Below are positions 33,164 to 41,431 of a stretch of 64,000 nt of DNA, in pieces. How positions within the stretch are numbered: position 1 is the first letter of the stretch; every line of letters begins with the position of its first letter. Below the pieces are notes generated by a model that saw nothing but the letters and a program-made list of their open reading frames with translations, was not told where the DNA came from and did no database searches. Origin of the DNA: Alphaproteobacteria bacterium (GTDB lineage Bacteria; Pseudomonadota; Alphaproteobacteria; Caulobacterales; Caulobacteraceae); NCBI GenBank assembly GCA_018821435.1, contig JAHJME010000036.1, positions 1 to 64,000 of the forward strand. Direction: 5' to 3'. Made by a program: the position numbers and the translations under genes.

Positions 33164-33454
33164 ATGGTAAAGGACTTCGCCGCGAACCAGGGCTCTGCCC
33201 TACGCAGCCTGGCCGCCGTCGCCGCGACCCTGGCCACGGCCGGCGCTGTGGTGATCGGGGCCGTTCTCGCCGTCTTCGCGGCCGCCACGGTGGCGGTGAT
33301 CGCCATCATGGCCTCCGTCCTTCTGGGCTTCGCCGCCCTGGCCATGCGCGCCCGCCGCAAGGTGCGCGCCCGTCACCGCGACGACGGCGTCATCGAAGCC
33401 CGCCACCTGGGCGGCCATCACTGGGTCGCCACCGGCTGGAACGAGCGGCGCTAA
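33164..33454 (+). CDS. Small membrane protein of unknown function
   Basis: A 96-residue protein with a long hydrophobic region (about 15-61, probably two spans) followed by a basic stretch (RARRKVRARHR) and the ending HLGGHHWVATGWNERR. A good ribosome site (TGAGGAG) precedes the ATG. I do not recognise the family; the C-terminal pattern looks conserved and may face the cytoplasm. Confidence 0.7.
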   Translation: MVKDFAANQGSALRSLAAVAATLATAGAVVIGAVLAVFAAATVAVIAIMASVLLGFAALAMRARRKVRARHRDDGVIEARHLGGHHWVATGWNERR

Positions 33455-33471
33455 GCCTACACGCGCAGCTG

Positions 33472-33587
33472 CTCATCCCCGCGAATGCGGGGACCCAGAC
33501 ATCCCTTCGTCCAGACGTCCTTCGCAACGCGCCGACAGGCGCCTGGGCATGATCAAGCCAAGCTCCCCCGCATGCGCGGGGTTGAAC
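33472..33587. repeat. Palindromic repeat, copy 5 (degenerate right arm)
   Basis: The left arm CTCATCCCCGCGAATGCGGG plus GACCCAG is intact. The right arm (CCCCCGCATGCGCGGGGTTG) has lost the GGGTCC and GGATGAG ends. It fills most of the gap between the small membrane protein and the ABM gene, where I see no other gene. Confidence 0.75.
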
Positions 33588-33639
33588 CTGTCCCCGCTCA
33601 CCTCTACCGTCTTTCAAACATTTGTTGGGAGAGAACGGC

Positions 33640-33933
33640 ATGACCATCGGCGTGATCGCGAAGCTGCCTATTCAAGAGGGCAAGACGGCGGAATTCGAGG
33701 CCTTCTTCACCGAGCTCGCCGCCCAGGTCCGCGCCAATGAGCCGGGCAACATCGCCTACCAACTCACCAAGAGCCGCACCGAGCCGGGCGTCTACAAGGT
33801 GCTGGAACTCTACAAGGACCAGGACGCGCTGACCCATCACGGCGGCACCGACTACTTCAAGGCGGCAGGTCCGAAGTTCGCGGGCGTGCTCGCGGGCCGT
33901 CCCGAGATCGAATACCTCGACGGCGTGGGCTGA
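33640..33933 (+). CDS. Antibiotic biosynthesis monooxygenase (ABM) domain protein
   Basis: A 97-residue dimeric alpha/beta-barrel protein of the ABM/YgiN type: IAKLPIQEGKTAEFEAFF, NIAYQLTKSRTEPGVY, LELYKDQDALTHHGGTDYFK. Members are cofactor-free quinol or anthrone oxygenases, or small-molecule-binding proteins. It precedes the acyl-CoA dehydrogenase by 6 bases and is certainly co-transcribed with it. It marks the start of the catabolic stretch. Confidence 0.88.
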   Translation: MTIGVIAKLPIQEGKTAEFEAFFTELAAQVRANEPGNIAYQLTKSRTEPGVYKVLELYKDQDALTHHGGTDYFKAAGPKFAGVLAGRPEIEYLDGVG

Positions 33934-33939
33934 CCGGCC

Positions 33940-35166
33940 ATGGATCTGGATTTCTCCCCCGAGGACCTGGCGTTCGGCGCGGAGGTTCGCGCCTTCATCG
34001 CCGAGGCGTTCGACGATGAGATGCGCGCCAAGCTGGCGCAATCGAAGAACCACCACCTCGACAAGGAGAGCCAGATCCGCTGGCTGAAACGCCTGGGCGA
34101 GAAGGGCTGGATCGCGCCCGACTGGCCCGTGGAGTACGGGGGCACGGGCTGGAGCCTGGGCAAGAAATACGTCTACGACATGGAGATGGCGCTGGCCGGC
34201 GTGCCGCCGACGTCGAACATGGGCCTGCGCATGTGCGCCCCCGTGGTGATGGCCTTCGGCACGCCCGAGCAGAAGGCCCAGCACCTGCCCAAGATCCTCA
34301 CCAGCGACGTCTGGTGGTGCCAGGGCTATTCCGAGCCGGGGTCCGGCTCGGACCTGGCCTCGCTGGCGCTGAAGGCGGAGCTGGACGGGGAGCACTACGT
34401 CCTGAACGGCTCGAAGACCTGGACGACGCTCGCCCAGTGGGCCGACTGGATGTTCTGCCTGGTGCGGACCAGCCAGGAGGACATCCGCCAGAAGGGCATC
34501 AGCTTCCTGCTGATCGACATGAAAACGCCAGGCATCAGCATCCGGCCGATCGTCACGCTCGATGGCCCGCCCGAGGGCGAACAAGAGATCAACGAGACGT
34601 TCTTCGACAACGTCCGCGTGCCGGTGGGCAACCGGATCGGCAAGGAAGGCGAGGGCTGGACCTACGCCAAGTATCTGCTGCAGTTCGAGCGCGGCAACGC
34701 CTATGCGCCGGGCCTCCAGGCCCAGCTCAAGAAGGTGCGCAAGATCGCCAACGTCGAGCGGTCGGACGGCGGCGGCGCGATGATGAGCGATCCCGATTTC
34801 CGCAAGAAGCTCGCCGAGGTCGAGATCAAGGTCGAGGCGCTGAACGCCACCGAACTTCGGATCTTCGCCGGGCGGGCCAGCGGCGACGCCATGGGCGCCG
34901 TCTCGTCCATGCTGAAGCTGGAAGGCAGCCAGATGCAGCAGGCGATCACCGAACTGGCCCTGGAGGCCGCCGGCGTCTACGCCCAGCCCTTCGTGCAGGA
35001 CACCTGGAGCCACTTGAAGGGCGAGGGCGCAAACTACTTCCGCGCCGGCCAGGACTATTCGGCGACTGTCGCGCCCATGTACTTCAACTACCGCAAGACC
35101 TCGATCTACGCCGGCTCGAACGAGATCCAGCACAACATCATGGCGAAGATGGTCTTAGGCCTGTAG
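33940..35166 (+). CDS. Acyl-CoA dehydrogenase (FadE type)
   Basis: A 408-residue flavoprotein that introduces the alpha,beta double bond into an acyl-CoA and passes electrons to ETF. Signature regions are YSEPGSGSDLASL (about 128-140), the KTWTTLAQWADWMFCLVRT strand, and the C-terminal SIYAGSNEIQHNIMAK. This longer, GYSEPGSGSD-type branch is typical of enzymes for branched, cyclic or steroid-side-chain acyl-CoAs, but the substrate cannot be assigned. Operon partner of the ABM protein. Confidence 0.92.
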   Translation: MDLDFSPEDLAFGAEVRAFIAEAFDDEMRAKLAQSKNHHLDKESQIRWLKRLGEKGWIAPDWPVEYGGTGWSLGKKYVYDMEMALAGVPPTSNMGLRMCAPVVMAFGTPEQKAQHLPKILTSDVWWCQGYSEPGSGSDLASLALKAELDGEHYVLNGSKTWTTLAQWADWMFCLVRTSQEDIRQKGISFLLIDMKTPGISIRPIVTLDGPPEGEQEINETFFDNVRVPVGNRIGKEGEGWTYAKYLLQFERGNAYAPGLQAQLKKVRKIANVERSDGGGAMMSDPDFRKKLAEVEIKVEALNATELRIFAGRASGDAMGAVSSMLKLEGSQMQQAITELALEAAGVYAQPFVQDTWSHLKGEGANYFRAGQDYSATVAPMYFNYRKTSIYAGSNEIQHNIMAKMVLGL

Positions 35167-35290
35167 CAGGGCGTTTCACCGAACTTCGACCAGTTTCGGG
35201 GATCCGGCTCCGAAGCGCCATGGGGCCGAAGCCCGAGTGCGACCATGCCGCCGAAGCCCTGGACATCGCCTTCCGCGGCAAGGGAATCGA

Positions 35291-36988
35291 TCACTTGGCG
35301 GCCGTTGAGGCCTCAGGCGCTTTCACGGCAGGGCGGGCGTTCTCGTCTTCGATCGGCGGGTCGAATTTGACGCCCGCGTAGCCGGCGTCGGCGACGCGGT
35401 TGATCCGCCGTCGATAGCGAGGCTGTCCGCCGTTATACACCAGGTACCGCGTCTTGCCGTGCTCACGACCCTCGATGTTGGAGTTGTAGCCGGTGAACCA
35501 GGACTTGGCTTTGCGCATCAACACGAGCGAGTACATGCTCTTCACGTGCTCGGACCAGTCCGTCTGGGCCTCCTGAGTGGCCTCGAATGTGCGGACATTG
35601 TGCTCCTGAGCGTACTGGATCAGCCCCGTGCACCACTCGACCATGAGCTCGATCCCGCGCGGATAGTTGGCAGAGGCCGACGCGCTCTGGGGGCCCGTGG
35701 CGATCAGCAGGTTCGGAAACCCGTTCGCGAGCATGCCGAGATAAGTTGACGGGCCATCGCGCCAGTCGTCGCGCAGCCGGCGCCCGCCCGCACCCCTGAT
35801 GTCGACGCGATCGAAGCCGCCCAGGATCGCGTCGAAGCCCGTCGCGAAGACGATGATATCGAACTCGAAAGCTTCGGCCGCGGTCTCGACGCCCGTCTCG
35901 GTCACGCGTTGGATCGGCGTCTCGCTGAGGTCGACCAGCCGGACGTGCGGCAGGTTGTAGACTTCGTAGTATTTGGACTCGAGCGGGACGCGCTGGACGC
36001 CGAAGCCGTGGTCTTTCGGGATGAGCTTCTCGGCGACCTGCGGATCGTTGACCCGGCGGCGAATCCGCTCGGCGATATAGGTGCTCAGCTCGGCGTTGGC
36101 CGCATCGTCGGTGAAGATCTCGCGATAGTTCCCCATCCAGATCCCGAAGCCGGGCGCGTCATAGAGGCTGTCCCAGAACGCGCGGCGCTGCTCGGGCGTC
36201 ACGTCGTAGAATCCTTCGACGGGAGACTCGTGCACGAAGCCGCCGGGGGAGCGGTCGCAGATCTCGAAGATCTCGTCGTACCTCGAGCGGATGTCGGTCA
36301 TTTCCGCTTCGGAGATGGGACCGTTGCCGAGGGGCGCGGCCCAGTTCGGGCGCCGCTGGAAGACGGTCAGTTCCGCGACCTCGTTGGCGATGGCCGATAT
36401 TACCTGGATACCCGTCGCGCCCGTGCCGATGACGGCGACGCGCTTGCCGGCGAGGTCCACCGGCTGGTGCGGCCAGGCGTGGGTGTGGAACATCTGGCCC
36501 TTGAACCTGTCCAGCCCTTCCAGGCGTGGCTGGGTCGGAACGGACAGCAGGCCCAGCGCCAGGACGAGGTAGCGGCACCGCAACTCGCGGCCGTCCTCAC
36601 CGGTGACGGTCCACAGGCCCTCGGCGTCGTCGAAGATCGTGGACGCCACCCGGAAGCCGAAGGTCATGTGGCGGCGAAGATCGAACTTGTCGGCGACGAA
36701 ATTCAGATACCGGAGGTTCTCGGGCTGCGGCGAAAACCTTTCCTTCCAGTGCCACTCGTCGAGCACCTCGCGAGAGAACGAATAGCCATACGAGACGCTC
36801 TCGGAGTCGAAGCGGGCGCCCGGATAGCGGTTGTTGTACCAGGTGCCCCCTAGATCGGCGGCCGCCTCCAGGACAATGGCGTTCAGTCCCAGGTCGAGCA
36901 GGCGCTTCAGCTGATAGATGCCCGTGACGCCCGCACCGATGATGATGGCGTCCCGGAATTCACCGGTTTCGGTCTTGCTCGCGGGCAT
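35291..36988 (-). CDS. Baeyer-Villiger type flavin monooxygenase
   Basis: A 565-residue class B flavoprotein monooxygenase. FAD motif GAGVTG (18-23), GGTWYNNRYPGARFD (about 47-61), the Baeyer-Villiger fingerprint FKGQMFHTHAWP (about 162-173) and the NADPH motif GTGATG (188-193) are all present. It should insert oxygen next to a ketone, giving an ester or lactone; cyclohexanone- and steroid-acting enzymes share this layout. The ATG at 36988 has a strong GGAGGAGG site. Divergent from an acyl-CoA ligase across 254 bases. Confidence 0.93.
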   Translation of the reverse strand: MPASKTETGEFRDAIIIGAGVTGIYQLKRLLDLGLNAIVLEAAADLGGTWYNNRYPGARFDSESVSYGYSFSREVLDEWHWKERFSPQPENLRYLNFVADKFDLRRHMTFGFRVASTIFDDAEGLWTVTGEDGRELRCRYLVLALGLLSVPTQPRLEGLDRFKGQMFHTHAWPHQPVDLAGKRVAVIGTGATGIQVISAIANEVAELTVFQRRPNWAAPLGNGPISEAEMTDIRSRYDEIFEICDRSPGGFVHESPVEGFYDVTPEQRRAFWDSLYDAPGFGIWMGNYREIFTDDAANAELSTYIAERIRRRVNDPQVAEKLIPKDHGFGVQRVPLESKYYEVYNLPHVRLVDLSETPIQRVTETGVETAAEAFEFDIIVFATGFDAILGGFDRVDIRGAGGRRLRDDWRDGPSTYLGMLANGFPNLLIATGPQSASASANYPRGIELMVEWCTGLIQYAQEHNVRTFEATQEAQTDWSEHVKSMYSLVLMRKAKSWFTGYNSNIEGREHGKTRYLVYNGGQPRYRRRINRVADAGYAGVKFDPPIEDENARPAVKAPEASTAAK

Positions 36989-37150
36989 GATGCCTCCTCC
37001 ATTTCGATGCGGATCTGCAGCGCTCTTCAGCGCTTTCGGAGGGCGAGGTCGGACCCTTGAGTCCCACGCCAGCCGTCCCGTCACCGTCCGCGGCCCCACC
37101 TCGATGTTGACCCAGGGGTCGAACGCAAGGTAGCAAACGACTGAATGAAA

Positions 37151-37169
37151 CGATTGCATTAGTCAATCG
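37151..37169. promoter_or_regulatory. Inverted repeat in the Baeyer-Villiger/ligase divergent region (TetR operator candidate)
   Basis: CGATTG-CATTAGT-CAATCG is a 6+6 inverted repeat with a 7-base spacer in the divergent promoter region. It matches the repeat at 40360-40378 in arm position, spacer length and the CATT at the spacer start. The consensus is GAT(T/C)G-CATT-N3-C(A/G)ATC. The TetR gene at 38797-39537 lies midway between the two sites and is the likely binder; this is inference. Confidence 0.5.
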
Positions 37170-37242
37170 ATTTGGCGCAATGGGTGGAGCTTGGCGGCAC
37201 GGGACGCGCGACGCCGGCGCCCGGACGCGGGAGGGATCAGGG

Positions 37243-38787
37243 ATGACGCGGACTGACGTTCCGGCCCGGCGCGCGCCGCCCGCCTATCGCGACCCGATCC
37301 GCTTCCATGCCGCGCGGACGCCCGACAAACGCGCGATCGTCGACCTCGCCAGCGGCCGGTCGGCGACCTATGCCGATATCGATCGTCGGGTCGACGGGCT
37401 GGCGCGCCATCTGCGGGCTTGCGGCCTGGTCGCGGGCGATCGCGTGGCGATCCTGGCGCGGAACGGTCCGGCGTTTTTCGAACTCCAGTTCGCCGCGAGC
37501 CGGGTCGGGGTCGCGCTGGCGCCGCTGAATGTGCGGCTGGCGGTCGATGAGCTGGCGTTCATCCTGGCCGACTGCGCGCCGGCGATGCTGGTCTACGACA
37601 CGGCGTTCGAGGCGGTGGCCGCGACGCTGGCGCAGCGTTGCGACCTGCCGCGGCGACTGGCGATCGCCTACGACGATGAGGCCTGCGACTACGAGCGGGC
37701 GATCGCGACGCCCGGCCCGGCCGTCGCGGACTACCCGGCCACCCACGATGGCGTCTGCCTCATCATCTATACCTCCGGCACGACAGGGCGGCCCAAGGGC
37801 GCGCTGATCACCCACGGGGTGATGTTCTGGCAGGCGGTGAACGCGACCGGACCCTGCGGCCTGACCAGCCGCACGGTCGAGCTGGTGATGCTGCCGCTGT
37901 TCCACATCGCCGGGATCAATGCGAACGCGAACCCGACCTTGCGGCTGGGCGGCACGGTCTTGATCCAGCGTAGCTTCGACGCGGGGGAGACCCTGAGGCT
38001 GCTGTCCGACGGCGCGCTTGGGGTCAACAGCCTGACGGGCGTCACCGCGCAGTACCAGTTCATGGCGGAGCACGAGGATTTCGCCGGGGCAGACCTCAGC
38101 CGGCTCACCTACGCGGGCGTCGGTGGGTCGCCGACGCCCGCGCCGTTGCTCAAGGCCTATGCGGACCGCGACGTGCCACTGTGCGAGGGGTTCGGCATGA
38201 CCGAGGCGGGGCCGGGCGTTTGCACGCTGGGGACCGCGGACCTGGCGCGCAAGCGCGGCTCGGTCGGCAAGCCCCTTATGCACGTCGATATCCGGCTGGT
38301 GGCGTCCGGGAGCGACGCGCCCGAGGGCGAGATCGGGGAGCTGTGGCTGCGCGCGCCGAACATCGTGCCGGGATATTGGAACAACTCCGCGGCCGACGCA
38401 GCGGCGTTTGTCGGAGACTGGTTCCGCACCGGCGACCTTGCGCGTCAGGACGCGGAGGGGTTCCTCTATATCGTCGACCGGCTGAAGGACATGTACATTT
38501 CCGGCGGAGAGAACGTGTATCCGGCCGAGGTCGAGCGCGTATTGCACCTGCTCCCGCAGGTCGCCGAGGCCGCTGTCGTCGGGGTCCCGGACGCGCGGTG
38601 GGGCGAGACCGGCCGCGCCTTCATCGTGCCGCGGACGGGGCAGCGGCTCTCGGCCGAGGATGTGCTGCGCCACTGCGACGCGCACCTGGCCAGGTTCAAG
38701 CGCCCGGCCGTGGTGTCGATCGTCGATCAACTGCCGCGCAACGCATCCGGCAAGGTGCTGAAGGGCCTGCTGCGCGCGATGGCCTGA
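37243..38787 (+). CDS. AMP-forming acyl-CoA ligase
   Basis: A 514-residue ANL-family ligase with phosphate loop YTSGTTGRPKG (about 176-186), GFGMTEAGPG, the hinge region DWFRTGDLARQD, YISGGENVYPAEVE and the catalytic Lys in PRNASGKVLKG. It resembles long- or medium-chain fatty acid:CoA ligases used in aromatic and terpenoid breakdown. Divergent from the Baeyer-Villiger gene and convergent with the TetR gene. The ATG at 37243 follows GGGAGGG. Confidence 0.92.
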   Translation: MTRTDVPARRAPPAYRDPIRFHAARTPDKRAIVDLASGRSATYADIDRRVDGLARHLRACGLVAGDRVAILARNGPAFFELQFAASRVGVALAPLNVRLAVDELAFILADCAPAMLVYDTAFEAVAATLAQRCDLPRRLAIAYDDEACDYERAIATPGPAVADYPATHDGVCLIIYTSGTTGRPKGALITHGVMFWQAVNATGPCGLTSRTVELVMLPLFHIAGINANANPTLRLGGTVLIQRSFDAGETLRLLSDGALGVNSLTGVTAQYQFMAEHEDFAGADLSRLTYAGVGGSPTPAPLLKAYADRDVPLCEGFGMTEAGPGVCTLGTADLARKRGSVGKPLMHVDIRLVASGSDAPEGEIGELWLRAPNIVPGYWNNSAADAAAFVGDWFRTGDLARQDAEGFLYIVDRLKDMYISGGENVYPAEVERVLHLLPQVAEAAVVGVPDARWGETGRAFIVPRTGQRLSAEDVLRHCDAHLARFKRPAVVSIVDQLPRNASGKVLKGLLRAMA

Positions 38788-38796
38788 CCCCGCCGG

Positions 38797-39537
38797 TCAG
38801 CCCGTCGTGGCGGCCGTGTCCGGCGCCTCGAGCAGGCCGCAGGTCGTTGCGATGATCGTCTCGATCGCGCCGGGGCTCTTCCAGAAGCCGGACTCCCCGC
38901 CCGGCGCCTCGCGCGCGGACTCCCGCGCCGCCATGGTCGCCATGATGTAGATGTACATCAGCACCACGCGGTCCCGCGCCGTCTCGGCCGGCATATGGGC
39001 AAGGAAGCCGCGGATGTGATCGACGCAGCGCATGTAGCCGGCCGCGTGCTGGCTGTTGTCGAGCGCCGTCAGGACCAGGTCGCGGTGGTTGATCTGCAGC
39101 GCCATGATGAAGCGCATCTGCCCGCCGGCGCTCCCGGCGTCCTCCAGCGACACCTCGGATTCGATGAGCAGGCGGACGATGTCGCCGAGCCGCGCGGGTC
39201 CGCCCTGGGCCTCCAGGATCTCCAGGCGCCGCAGCCGGGCCTTATCGCTGCGGATGGCGCAGTCGATGATCAATTCCTGGATCAGCGCGTCCTTCGATCC
39301 GAAGTAGTAATGCAGCGACGCGCCGTTCTTCATCTTCGCGGCGGAGACGATGTCGCGCACCGACACGCCGTCGATGCCGCGCTCGGAGAACAGCCTGAGC
39401 GCCGTCTCCTTGATGCGGGCGCGCGAGGTTTCCGAACTCGGCGACGCGGGGGCGACACTGGAGCGCGCGATGCGTACGATGGCTTCCGGCGGCCCGTCCG
39501 ACGCTGGTCCCTGGTCCTTCAAGTCGTCCAAATCCAA
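38797..39537 (-). CDS. TetR-family transcriptional regulator
   Basis: A 246-residue regulator. The N-terminal HTH is at about 40-85 (RARIKETALRLFSERGIDGVSV split by VRDIVSAAKM, then LHYYFGSKDALI), preceded by about 35 disordered residues. The C-terminal ligand domain carries several Met and Tyr residues (MYIYIMATM). The start is probably TTG 39537, right after the upstream dehydrogenase stop, so both genes form an operon. Putative operators lie on both sides of this block (37151 and 40360). An acyl-CoA-type ligand would fit the context. Confidence 0.85.
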   Translation of the reverse strand: MDLDDLKDQGPASDGPPEAIVRIARSSVAPASPSSETSRARIKETALRLFSERGIDGVSVRDIVSAAKMKNGASLHYYFGSKDALIQELIIDCAIRSDKARLRRLEILEAQGGPARLGDIVRLLIESEVSLEDAGSAGGQMRFIMALQINHRDLVLTALDNSQHAAGYMRCVDHIRGFLAHMPAETARDRVVLMYIYIMATMAARESAREAPGGESGFWKSPGAIETIIATTCGLLEAPDTAATTG

Positions 39538-39552
39538 GTCACCCGGCTCGAG

Positions 39553-40329
39553 TCATTGCGGGGGCATTCGAAGCCCGCCATCGAGCCTGATTACCTCGCC
39601 GTTCAGCAGTGGATGGAGGATAGTCGAAACGACGAGTTGGCCAAACTCGGCCGGCTCGCCGAGACGTGGCGGGAAGAGGGGCAGGAGACCGGTCACCACC
39701 TCCTTCGACCGCTCGGGCAGGTCGTTGACCATCGGCGTCGAAAACACCCCCGGCGCGATCGCCATGACGCGAATGCCGAAGCGGGCCAGTTCGCGGGCGA
39801 GCGGAAGCGTCATCGACGCCACCGCGCCTTTCGAGGCCGCATAGGCGACCTGGCCGACCATGCCGTCATAGGCCGCGATCGAACTGGTGTTGACGATCAC
39901 GCCCCGCCCGCCCTCGGCGTTGGGTTCGGCGCGGCGCATCTGGTCGGCCGCGGCGCGGGCGCAGGCGAACGTGCCGACGAGGTTCACATCGACGATGCGC
40001 CGGAACGCGTCGGCGGTCAGGCCGCCGTCCCGGGAGAACAGCAATCCAGCGCCGATGACGCCGGCGCAGTTCACGTGGATCCGGCACAGCCCCACGCGCT
40101 GTTCATGCGCGGCGAAGGCGCGTTCCACCGAGGCGGCGTCCGTGACGTCGGTGGGGATGGCCGTGACGCCAGCTTCGGCCTCCAGGCGCGCGCAAGCCTC
40201 GGGCAGGTCGAGCACCGTGACCGGCAGGCCGGCGCTGGCGAGCGCGGACGCCGTCGCTCGCCCGAGGCCGGAGGCGCCACCTGACACCACGGCGGATCCG
40301 TTGGAGAATAGAGCGGACAGGGCGGACAC
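39553..40329 (-). CDS. Short-chain dehydrogenase (17-beta-HSD10/3-hydroxyacyl-CoA type)
   Basis: A 258-residue SDR: NAD motif SGGASGLGRAT (about 16-26), VTVLDLP acidic cofactor-selecting Asp (NAD), NCAGV, catalytic Ser in VNTSSIAAYDG and YAASK. The sequence is close to type-2 3-hydroxyacyl-CoA dehydrogenases (HSD17B10-like). That fits beta-oxidation beside the thiolase. GTG start at 40329 with GGAGG nine bases upstream. First gene of an operon with the TetR regulator. Confidence 0.9.
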   Translation of the reverse strand: MSALSALFSNGSAVVSGGASGLGRATASALASAGLPVTVLDLPEACARLEAEAGVTAIPTDVTDAASVERAFAAHEQRVGLCRIHVNCAGVIGAGLLFSRDGGLTADAFRRIVDVNLVGTFACARAAADQMRRAEPNAEGGRGVIVNTSSIAAYDGMVGQVAYAASKGAVASMTLPLARELARFGIRVMAIAPGVFSTPMVNDLPERSKEVVTGLLPLFPPRLGEPAEFGQLVVSTILHPLLNGEVIRLDGGLRMPPQ

Positions 40330-40359
40330 GCTGACAGGCCTCCAGATGTCTGTTTAAGT

Positions 40360-40378
40360 CGATCGCATTGAACGATCA
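40360..40378. promoter_or_regulatory. Inverted repeat in the divergent SDR/SDR region (TetR operator candidate)
   Basis: GATCG-CATTGAA-CGATC is an exact 5+5 inverted repeat with a 7-base spacer between the two divergent dehydrogenase genes. It shares 13 of 19 positions with the site at 37151-37169, including arms and the CATT spacer start. A site here would let the TetR protein regulate its own operon and the divergent dehydrogenase. Confidence 0.5.
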
Positions 40379-40442
40379 GCTTAGTTTGCGTATCGCGGCC
40401 TCGCAACCTGCCGCGGCGTGCTTGACCAAAAAGGGGAAACGA

Positions 40443-41276
40443 ATGCGGGCCTTTGACGGAAAGGTGGTCCTGGTCACCGGGGCGGCCGGGGATATCGGAG
40501 CCGCCGCCGCGGCGGCGTTCGCGCGCGACGGCGCCGACGTGGTGGTCACCGACCGGCGTGGCGACGCGCTGGAAGCCGTCGCGGACGCGCTGCGCGAGGC
40601 CGGCGGCGGTGTGCTGGCGCACGCCTGCGACCAGTCGGATCCCACAGCCGTCGATGGCCTGTTCGCGGCGATCCGGAACCGGTTCGGCCGACTGGACGCG
40701 GCGTTCCTCAACGCGGGCTACGGCCGGTATGGGCCGCTCATCGACATGCCGTTCGACCAGTGGCGCAAGCACGTGGACGTCAACCTGAACGGCGGCTTCC
40801 TGATGGCCCAGGGCGCCGCGCGCGCCATGCGCGACGCTGGACGCGGCGGGGCGATCCTGTTCACCGCGTCGACGGCGGCGACCCACATCTGCGACCTCCT
40901 GGGCGCCTACGCGTCGTCGAAGGCGGGCGTGCGGATGCTGGCGAAGTCGTTGGCGTCCGAACTGGGCGTCTGGCGTATCCGGGTGAACCTGGTGCTGCCC
41001 GGCGTGATCGAGACGGCGATGACCAAGTCGCTGATCGACGATCCCGCGGTCCGCGCCGACGCGATTTCGAACACGCCCGTGGGCCGCCTGGGCAAGCCCG
41101 AGGATATCGCAAGGCTCGCCGTGTTCCTCTGCGGCGACCAGGCCGGTTATGTCACCGGGGCCGAGGTGCTGGCCGACGGCGGCCAGACCCTACACGGCTA
41201 TCCCCGCTGGTTCAGCGCCGACTACGCCAAGGCCGGCGCGGCGTGGGCGCCGCACACCCAGCCGCACGCCGTGTAG
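40443..41276 (+). CDS. Short-chain dehydrogenase/reductase
   Basis: A 277-residue SDR with VTGAAGDIGAAAA (about 11-23), an acidic VVTDRRG cofactor loop (NAD), NAGYGRYG, catalytic Ser in FTASTAAT, YASSK and LPGVIETAM. Its C-terminal tail (WFSADYAKAGAAWAPHTQ) is longer than usual and may shape substrate choice. Ribosome site AAGGGGAAACG. Likely an alcohol or hydroxy-steroid-like dehydrogenase; followed by the thiolase gene after 155 bases. Confidence 0.9.
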   Translation: MRAFDGKVVLVTGAAGDIGAAAAAAFARDGADVVVTDRRGDALEAVADALREAGGGVLAHACDQSDPTAVDGLFAAIRNRFGRLDAAFLNAGYGRYGPLIDMPFDQWRKHVDVNLNGGFLMAQGAARAMRDAGRGGAILFTASTAATHICDLLGAYASSKAGVRMLAKSLASELGVWRIRVNLVLPGVIETAMTKSLIDDPAVRADAISNTPVGRLGKPEDIARLAVFLCGDQAGYVTGAEVLADGGQTLHGYPRWFSADYAKAGAAWAPHTQPHAV

Positions 41277-41431
41277 CGCCACGGCCGGGCCGCCAGCGGG
41301 ACGGTCGAAGAAGCCGAGTTTCTGCAAGGTTTGGCCGCGCTGGCGCAGGGGCTTCCGTCCTAGGGTCGCTCACACCCACGCGCGGTCCATGAGCGAGGCG
41401 GCGGCGGGGTGCGGTTGGAAAGGCGGACGCG

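Noticed and set aside
270..33587. CRISPR array formed by the palindromic repeats
   Set aside because: Copies are 3-14 kb apart, paired as inverted arms and not regularly spaced; there are no cas genes.
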